From positions 4,526,001 through 4,590,000 of the forward strand of contig JAVHKY010000005.1 of the NCBI GenBank assembly GCA_035079385.1: a stretch of DNA of 64,000 bases, read 5' to 3'. The position numbers were made by a program, and so were the translations under genes. This DNA is from Aspidiotus rigidus. Lineage: Eukaryota > Arthropoda > Insecta > Hemiptera > Diaspididae. The notes under the pieces are model-generated. The model had not been told where the DNA came from. It did not search any database and worked only from the letters and a program-made list of their open reading frames with translations. Shown piece by piece: positions 62,301-64,000 of the stretch (positions within the stretch are counted from its first letter, which is position 1; the number at the start of each line of letters is the position of its first letter).

Positions 62301-63910
62301 ATGTGTTTCTGGAGGAGACAGGTTAGTTTCTGTGTCACATTTTTTTTTTTTCTATTCTAAGGAACAATTCTATTATAGAACACTAGATCAAAAATTCTCT
62401 TTAATTTTGTTTCTGTAAATGTTACTTTTTGTTTATGTAGTCGAAAAATGGAAAAAGGGTCGTCGATTGTTTAATCCTGCATTCAACACGGCAGTTCTGT
62501 CGAAATATTTTATGGAGGTGTTCAACGACCAAAGTATGGAACTAGTGAGACGACTCAATGAACACGTTGATTCTGGAAAGCATATTGATTTATGGCCGTA
62601 TTTCATCGAAAGATCTGTGAGCACAATTTGTGGTAAGACGTATCCCTTAGTATTATTATTAACAGGGAACCTGTTCCTTGGGAGTTTTTTTGAAAAATTT
62701 GCCGTGCGCCGTGCGGTGTCCAACCAAAACTTGGACAAATTTCGACACTCGATCTATATATCATAGAAGGGGGAATTTTGACTCTCGAGCTACTTGTATA
62801 ACATATGATAAGAGGGGGACTTATGGTGTTTGAAGCATTGCATATTTGCCTCATTGAAAGGGCTAAGCTAATTTGTGTATGAAGCATTGCATGTCTAGTT
62901 ATTTGAAGGGGCTGGGCCCATAGAACAGATTCCCTGCGTTCCTCGTTTAACATCCTTAAGGAGGCCGTCGTTTTATTCGTTTGTTAAAACTTTTTTTTTT
63001 TAAGGAGTGAATTTGAACTTTTTACAATTTCTTATCGCAGAGAATGATTTTCAGAATTTTTGCATAGTCAAAACGGATTTCCTGTCCTTACAAATCGGGA
63101 AAAAAAGTTTTTCTAGTTTTTGCGATTCAAAATATACGAGATATTACCAAGGAAGCATAAATAGGATTCAAAGAAAAAAAGGATAACTACCTACTCTATT
63201 AAGAAAGAAGGTCAAGGTTATATCTTCCTAATTTCGATCATGGCCAGGCCATTTAGGGACTAGGTACCTCATTTTCCTTATTGTTGTTTTTCCCTACCTT
63301 GGAATCAAAATCCCACAAAAACACTTATTTTGATTTAAAAAAATACTCGATCCTCGTGGTCCTCTTCAATTCGTTCCCACGCCGTGAGGAGATAGTTATT
63401 TATCGTTTGGGTACTTTCATCTAACCCATTTTTCTTCCTTCTTCTTGGGCCCTCCGCTCCCCTCTCATACCAATGCCATGCTGACGAACTATCCCTCTCC
63501 AATTTTTCTTCCTGTCCGTACCTCCTGAACCTCGGAAAATCATTTCCTGTCCCCTCACAAGTCTCTTTTGCTCTTTCCATAAACTCAGCGTCCATTAATC
63601 ACATTCTAACCTTCTCCGATTCACATCAACATATCCATTTGATGGCATGCGCTTCAGAAAAAAAAATTACCTAGCTACCTAATTTATTAGGACCAGGTAT
63701 TATTATTATTATTCATTCTATTTTGACAATAATAATGATAATTCACTAATCGACCCGCTCGCCCCGTTGAGAGCAAGGCGCACTATACGAGAGAAGTCAT
63801 ATTGTAATTGATATTATAAACATGTTTTTTTTTTTTTCAGAAACAACATTGGATTACTACGATCGCGAACACAATTATGATCTACTGAAGTTCATAGATG
63901 CTTCTACGAG
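30799..63910 (+). CDS. Cytochrome P450, CYP4-type, 5' part (5 exons), continues beyond window
   Basis: This encodes a haem-thiolate monooxygenase of the ER membrane. Exons are 30799-30961, 35877-35983, 36070-36154, 62441-62632 and 63841-63910. All borders are GT-AG and all phases fit (1, 0, 1, 1, then a split codon at the last donor), giving about 205 residues. Residues 1-20 form the membrane anchor (MFVLVVLILILTVIVYLV), followed by the hinge GPPTLPFIGN. YGSPFRFWIMQKPFIVIS and GDGIFTAG follow. The helix-C WxxxR motif is W122-K-K-G-R126 in EKWKKGRRLFNPAF, characteristic of CYP4. The I-helix, ExxR and haem-Cys regions lie outside the window. Intron 3 is 26.3 kb and contains nested mobile elements and an intact foreign-type gene on the same strand. 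Family assignment is firm; the subfamily is not determined. Confidence 0.87.
31640..31815. repeat. MITE-like repeat in P450 intron 1
   Basis: Ends cagggacggatttacggg and the near-inverse cccgtaaatccgcgcctgg bound about 170 bp with a C-run. A decayed relative lies at 12590-12715. The rest of the intron from 31820 to 32920 has no recognisable feature apart from loosely repeated gttagga/gaagtcgttgg motifs (32080-32830). Confidence 0.6.
32080..32830. repeat. Degenerate tandem repeat, roughly 60-90 bp
   Basis: The motifs gaagtcgttaggttggaact, cgatttattccagcctta recur about ten times with strong divergence. This suggests an old tandem array inside P450 intron 1. Confidence 0.5.
32925..33730. mobile_element. 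TIR element of the acagggaacc family, TA duplication
   Basis: Starts acagggaacctgttttatgg and ends with the inverse; TA flanks both sides. The interior has 45-bp minisatellite units in one orientation (33000-33180) and the opposite one (33370-33660), so the whole element can fold back. The module acgacggcttcctcaacgaa sits between. Confidence 0.75.
33731..34415. repeat. Adjacent partial copies of the same family
   Basis: Contains minisatellite units, an end at about 34120-34134 (aaacatgttccccgt) and two inverted modules ending ttaaggaagccgtcgtttttt at about 34020 and 34408. Confidence 0.65.
34416..35260. other. No gene seen; P450 intron 1
   Basis: Intronic sequence with no coding signal or recognised repeat. 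Confidence 0.35.
35262..35777. mobile_element. TIR element with a second MITE nested inside
   Basis: The outer arms start gggactcttttccctaaatt and run to ttctcgtaatggtac; the inverse is at 35720-35777. Inside, a 315-bp MITE at about 35402-35715 has roughly 58-bp arms (gagccctataataacgagtg through cgttacgtcattat). TA flanks the inner element. Confidence 0.72.
36155..36999. other. No gene seen; start of P450 intron 3
   Basis: AT-rich intronic DNA with no recognised features. Confidence 0.35.
37000..37850 (-). mobile_element. LINE fragment with RNase H domain
   Basis: On the minus strand, VTITWIPSHSGISGSEKVDQ is the RNase H motif of I-superfamily LINEs (typically TWIPSHxGIxGNExVDxxAK). Frameshifts and stops break the rest. 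Confidence 0.72.
37851..38889. other. No gene seen; P450 intron 3
   Basis: Minus-strand open frames at 38216-38487 do not resemble a known protein. Nothing else is recognised. Confidence 0.35.
38890..39970 (-). mobile_element. LINE fragment, RNase H and C-terminal region
   Basis: On the minus strand, SVFTAKLSAIRSCLSNL and ILLSDSLSSF near 39800-39920 are RNase H motifs. A segment near 39130-39180 encodes EEVILSRLRVGHTRLTHSHL, the conserved region after RNase H in such LINEs. An internal partial duplication of the RNase H region occurs (39540-39600 and 39860-39960). Confidence 0.75.
40086..40468. repeat. Left copy of an inverted pair (partner 48336-48722)
   Basis: Starts tatagactggtaaatttttt and ends ggtgatatacagtgtactgc. 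The partner is the reverse complement over about 380 bp with scattered changes. The pair encloses 7.9 kb that includes the R1-clade LINE. Confidence 0.75.
40805..40970. repeat. Second copy of dispersed repeat (see 28282-28445)
   Basis: Same orientation and order of blocks. It is followed by a GC-rich patch (ctcggcgctccgcgcctcgc, then C and G runs) at 40972-41026. Confidence 0.7.
41020..42528. mobile_element. 1.5-kb element with roughly 200-bp inverted ends
   Basis: The left end caattgatttactttcagtc runs through ggcgtggaacacgttctttg. The right end is the inverse (42421-42526) and continues inward to gtgagattatct. The interior has a roughly 125-bp tandem repeat (gtggggctcactcgctcccc) three times at 41513-41800. 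No transposase is recognised. Confidence 0.72.
43052..45252 (+). pseudogene. LINE ORF2 remnant (endonuclease end and reverse transcriptase)
   Basis: This is the coding part of the LINE. Segment one (to 43438) and segment two (43454-44122) share a frame and are separated only by the TAG stop and 15 nt. Segment three (44113-45252) is in another frame and begins at the fingers/palm boundary (after FDHTLW). The YADD catalytic motif lies at about 44329-44340. Non-LTR reverse transcriptase prime target-primed integration; this copy cannot make a full protein. Confidence 0.85.
47336..47381. repeat. (GA)n microsatellite in LINE 3' region
   Basis: About 20 GA units with a few interruptions. Confidence 0.9.
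47972..48117. repeat. Fold-back repeat, roughly 47-bp arms
   Basis: Left arm caaacaaaattcaggacaaa, then ggcttttctgctgaaatttg. The right arm is the near-perfect inverse. The loop of about 50 bp is more GC-rich. Confidence 0.7.
48336..48722. repeat. Right copy of the inverted pair (partner 40086-40468)
   Basis: Reverse complement of the left copy, from gcagtacattgtatatcacc to aaatttaccagtctatta. Confidence 0.75.
48723..51479. other. No gene seen; P450 intron 3
   Basis: AT-rich sequence without protein-like frames. An odd short palindrome, ccatgg inside gtaccatggtac, lies at about 50042-50053. Confidence 0.35.
51480..51760. repeat. Diverged fragment of the 45-bp minisatellite family
   Basis: Units such as cctatcatatatagctcgaa and ttttccaagtccccctcctg appear at 51680-51745. 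Confidence 0.6.
51761..52891. other. No gene seen; includes dispersed repeat at 52790-52885
   Basis: AT-rich. A short direct repeat (ggaactactcctggaaaaac, gtcacggttt) lies at 52490-52590. The copy of the 26140-26240 repeat ends just before the long-repeat element. Confidence 0.45.
52892..53326. repeat. Left inverted arm of the long-repeat element
   Basis: Order of blocks: gggtcttgaacccaagaccc, cccaatccagctagaaaatcc, a twice-repeated caaaaataatgtgattattt with acctgtacttcatta, aattttatagatttcaccct, tttcaagcactcgttattta, gctctccagaaatgttaat. The same order occurs inverted on the right. Confidence 0.85.
53388..53540. repeat. Subterminal CAGG array
   Basis: The motif tgtcagg or ttcaggtaaatgtc recurs about ten times at 12-25-bp spacing just inside the left arm. 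Such subterminal repeats are often transposase binding sites. Confidence 0.55.
53750..53832. repeat. Third, diverged copy of the arm's inner segment
   Basis: Attttatagatttttt through ggttcgaaaattttttaagc and acgtgttatt match 53188-53255 of the left arm in the same orientation. The 140-codon open frame over 53412-53834 is composed of this and the CAGG array, so it is unlikely to be a gene. Confidence 0.65.
53863..53885. other. Perfect hairpin, 9-bp stem with T5 loop
   Basis: CGTGACCGG-TTTTT-CCGGTCACG. It is followed by a conserved tail (tcgagtttataaagaaaatt, then gagtaatttta) also found after the other two hairpins. Confidence 0.8.
54268..54650. repeat. Three diverged tandem units with GTTCAAC hairpin
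   Basis: Units at about 54268-54367, 54509-54590 and 54581-54650 share agttagagagaaa, gacgtatttttctgtgtata, then the stem-loop GTTCAACTACTGGTTGAAC (54324-54342 in the first) and gtatttaaaac. The last unit is cut short. Confidence 0.7.
54746..54768. other. Hairpin 2, same architecture with changed stem
   Basis: CGTGCACGG-TTTTT-CCGTGCATG. Most stem differences from hairpin 1 are paired on both sides and one is a G-T pair. The following tail is tcaattgagtttataatgaa then aattaagtaatttta. Confidence 0.75.
55000..55019. other. Hairpin 3, shorter stem
   Basis: CATACA-cgtttttt-TGTATG, followed by tcactcaagtttttaatgaa then atttaagtaatttt. It corresponds to hairpins 1 and 2. Confidence 0.6.
55437..55783 (-). 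CDS. Hypothetical Cys-rich small protein, possibly broken
   Basis: On the minus strand a frame from 55783 contains RYCKLCLKS. A second frame (about 55560-55437) contains YKCKAETQHSRTGFGTLLWC followed by TVCGQ, with Cys spacing suggestive of a zinc ribbon. The two frames overlap and differ by a shift; a splice at the apparent donor (aaaggttaga) does not restore phase. The spacing faintly recalls the zinc ribbon of ISXO2/Merlin-type transposases, but this is speculative. I do not recognise the gene. Confidence 0.3.
55784..55954 (+). CDS. Hypothetical 56-aa acidic protein
   Basis: ATG to TAG; it begins MEVYKDSLVNEDEFDFE and ends SEDKRIK. A strong donor (gtaagt) directly follows the stop. A second open segment with acceptor ttcag lies at 55998-56097 and reads ALSRIIEREIIKDLNIP onward, but in a phase that does not join cleanly. 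This may be a two-exon gene broken by an indel. Codon use is extremely AT-rich, like the surrounding 1.5 kb. Function unknown. Confidence 0.35.
   Translation: MEVYKDSLVNEDEFDFENIIPYFKVEPIARTRSNYEALMDPLSDKIQHLSEDKRIK
56094..56288 (-). CDS. Hypothetical protein with acidic C terminus
   Basis: An open frame of 64 codons without an obvious ATG reads KKIYKYREIIRQSIRNFEAI and ends in an acidic stretch (EIEADEGIEND). It may be a 3' exon. It overlaps antisense with the end of the adjacent plus-strand open segment. Function unknown. Confidence 0.3.
   Translation of the reverse strand, partial: NFILINGKSDKKIYKYREIIRQSIRNFEAIFDEFQTEPDLGYEFDTDESNINSEIEADEGIEND
56354..56506 (+). CDS. Hypothetical 50-aa helix-turn-helix-like ORF
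   Basis: MTPSELIKILKGYNFKRNSV followed by SLKYKITEKTILKYLKEHN has the spacing of a small HTH DNA-binding unit. It is short and AT-rich. It could be a residual DNA-binding segment of a transposase or regulator; no confident family. Confidence 0.35.
   Translation: MTPSELIKILKGYNFKRNSVRSFSLKYKITEKTILKYLKEHNIYPTIIER
57210..59600 (+). CDS. AAA-ATPase-like / PD-(D/E)XK nuclease protein, bacterial type, intronless
   Basis: This is an intact 796-aa single-exon gene. The frame is open upstream (another ATG at 57126), but the start at 57210/57213 exposes a signal peptide: LLVIVLTIVTAL, then PESRS. The AAA-ATPase-like domain (PF09820 type) has the family's Walker A RPRRFGKT (residues 71-78), Walker B VVILVDEYDSPY (173-184) and FVTGITR with SDFFSGF. 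A PD-(D/E)XK nuclease domain (PF08011 type) follows, with GLADIVF and FIFEPK giving D514, E527 and K529. About 220 further C-terminal residues match nothing I know. The family is bacterial and common in Bacteroidetes and other groups; copies are reported as horizontally transferred genes in mealybugs. Codon composition is visibly less AT-rich than the flanks. It lies inside the long-repeat element in the P450 intron. Biochemical role unknown. Confidence 0.88.
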   Translation: MMWLECNRLLVIVLTIVTALPESRSKQLGDHCLDGAPDFKLLSKDECYVDKTSYIDKLIQRIRSKFFFLARPRRFGKTLLVDTMEEYFGGTQDSFLNTKIYQRHPGGWKHYPTIRLDFSGEFSASSAHLFNVSLTEEIQAQAKKRNITLTKTTTEGMTGEFIRLLSEKFNSPVVILVDEYDSPYTRCYAENKEEASKILRTLQGFYSTLKSQYKNIYFCFVTGITRLALSDFFSGFNAAIDLTMDPEYAGIVGFNAIELHEYFGNEIKRVASETGKEKKEILEAMKSWHDGFQFTSKYETLYNPCSVYSYLRTNAVSTTGWSDSGGPSSFLIAKLKEFPAQALKFLVDHLTNRKVDKKEDETPKVIANRKELTGKIDFGKFDERALMALLYHNGYFSIREYNKASDSFTLNFTNLELEEDYQQRLASGYFEEFEEGLIKKIKLMVDDLIAYKWEDFCEQLRSCIAAIPYQITTNQHEAKEAWFQFSLFLMLSHSHNVKREILAIEDSTNMGLADIVFVNNVAVFIFEPKMEDNPENPMYECKEKYIQKYLFESKRKVFCIGLKFTMEGSIHSWGVASFSYGGRLVKEDGTLTLTNQLSPKEREDIRVKMTDYAEKNPECTLVPEKLCEFLEGVGPSTEGQIVFAEKFSQNILTLRDVLEEIYKLFQGTSNFKGIIFSFLKATKRFKENSVIEKLVNSDSDADLFYLTKKYFVPVQKALFADKSNEFSISFEDFVRFIHNCEEANEAFSIASKYTQDIPKLQILLNKTYPLIKNKLLKNQITRIQTALNKNTSLKKN
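60520..61298. other. Extremely AT-rich stretch, probably mitochondrial DNA
   Basis: The composition is far more AT-rich than the rest of the window and continuous with the cox2 fragment, consistent with scale-insect-like mtDNA downstream of cox2 (tRNA/ATP-synthase region). I could not identify individual genes. Confidence 0.4.
61299..61425 (-). pseudogene. cox2: Nuclear copy of the mitochondrial cox2 3' end (NUMT)
   Basis: On the minus strand, with the invertebrate mitochondrial code, this reads IIYGQCLEICGIYHSFM and then IKIESFNLNNFLKWI-stop. Normal COX2 has GQCSEICGxNHSFMP, which carries the CuA ligands. The Ser-to-Leu, Asn-to-Tyr and Pro-to-Leu changes and the abrupt 5' truncation at 61425 mark a non-functional nuclear copy. 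Confidence 0.8.
62662..62975. repeat. acagggaacc-family element in P450 intron 4
   Basis: Starts acagggaacctgttccttgg next to TA, 30 bp after the exon 4 donor, and continues into gccgtgcgccgtgcggtgtc and two minisatellite-like units. It ends with the module acagattccctgcgttcctc through aaggaggccgtcgtttt. Confidence 0.65.
63330..63600 (+). mobile_element. LINE fragment (same family as 9840-10740), opposite orientation
   Basis: This is the reverse complement of blocks at 9900-10030 and 11140-11230, for example cctcggaaaatcatttcctg and tcccctcacaagtctctttt. It is very decayed. Confidence 0.5.
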
Positions 63911-64000
63911 GTAATAATTTTATCAAATTTTTACAGACTCCTTCATAAACAGAATTAATTTTTCAAATACCTGGTTAAATATTTTGTGAGCATAAGTACT

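Overview
The window is animal nuclear DNA. Genes are split by short GT-AG introns, the base composition is AT-rich, and transposon debris is dense. The recognisable genes are Nup37, HYOU1/GRP170, several MIF-like genes and a CYP4-type P450. Together with an intronless AAA-ATPase/PD-(D/E)XK gene of bacterial type, they suggest a sap-feeding hemipteran, most plausibly a scale insect or mealybug. Such AAA-ATPase genes are known horizontally transferred genes in mealybugs. The species assignment is inference.

Layout. 0.4-6.9 kb: Nup37 (minus) and HYOU1 (plus) are divergently transcribed from an 870-bp intergenic region; both are complete and every exon could be placed. 8.6-22.9 kb: three macrophage-migration-inhibitory-factor-like genes. 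Two form a divergent pair 256 bp apart (8.6-9.0 kb minus, 9.3-11.0 kb plus); the third, complete, lies at 21.8-22.9 kb. All share the vertebrate MIF intron positions, but only the third keeps the catalytic N-terminal proline. The spaces hold decayed LINE copies, fold-back elements and a roughly 45-bp minisatellite. 23.4-28.4 kb: a pile of terminal-inverted-repeat elements, two with TA duplications, one nested, and one Mutator-like with a 9-bp duplication. 30.8 kb to beyond the right edge: a CYP4-type P450 whose first five exons stay in phase across introns of 4.9, 0.09, 26.3 and 1.2 kb.

The 26.3-kb third P450 intron is the most unusual region. It holds LINE fragments, a 4.8-kb 5'-truncated R1-clade LINE with a target duplication and poly(A) tail, and an element at 52.9-62.3 kb bounded by roughly 435-bp inverted repeats. 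That element carries an intact 796-aa AAA-ATPase/PD-(D/E)XK nuclease gene with an apparent eukaryotic signal peptide, hairpin-bearing tandem repeats and several small AT-rich ORFs. Its right repeat is split by a 2.1-kb element that contains a mitochondrial cox2 fragment. The nesting order is P450 intron, long-repeat element, inserted element, mitochondrial DNA. The best candidate for an undescribed system is therefore a secreted-looking, bacterially derived ATPase-nuclease carried on what looks like a mobile element.
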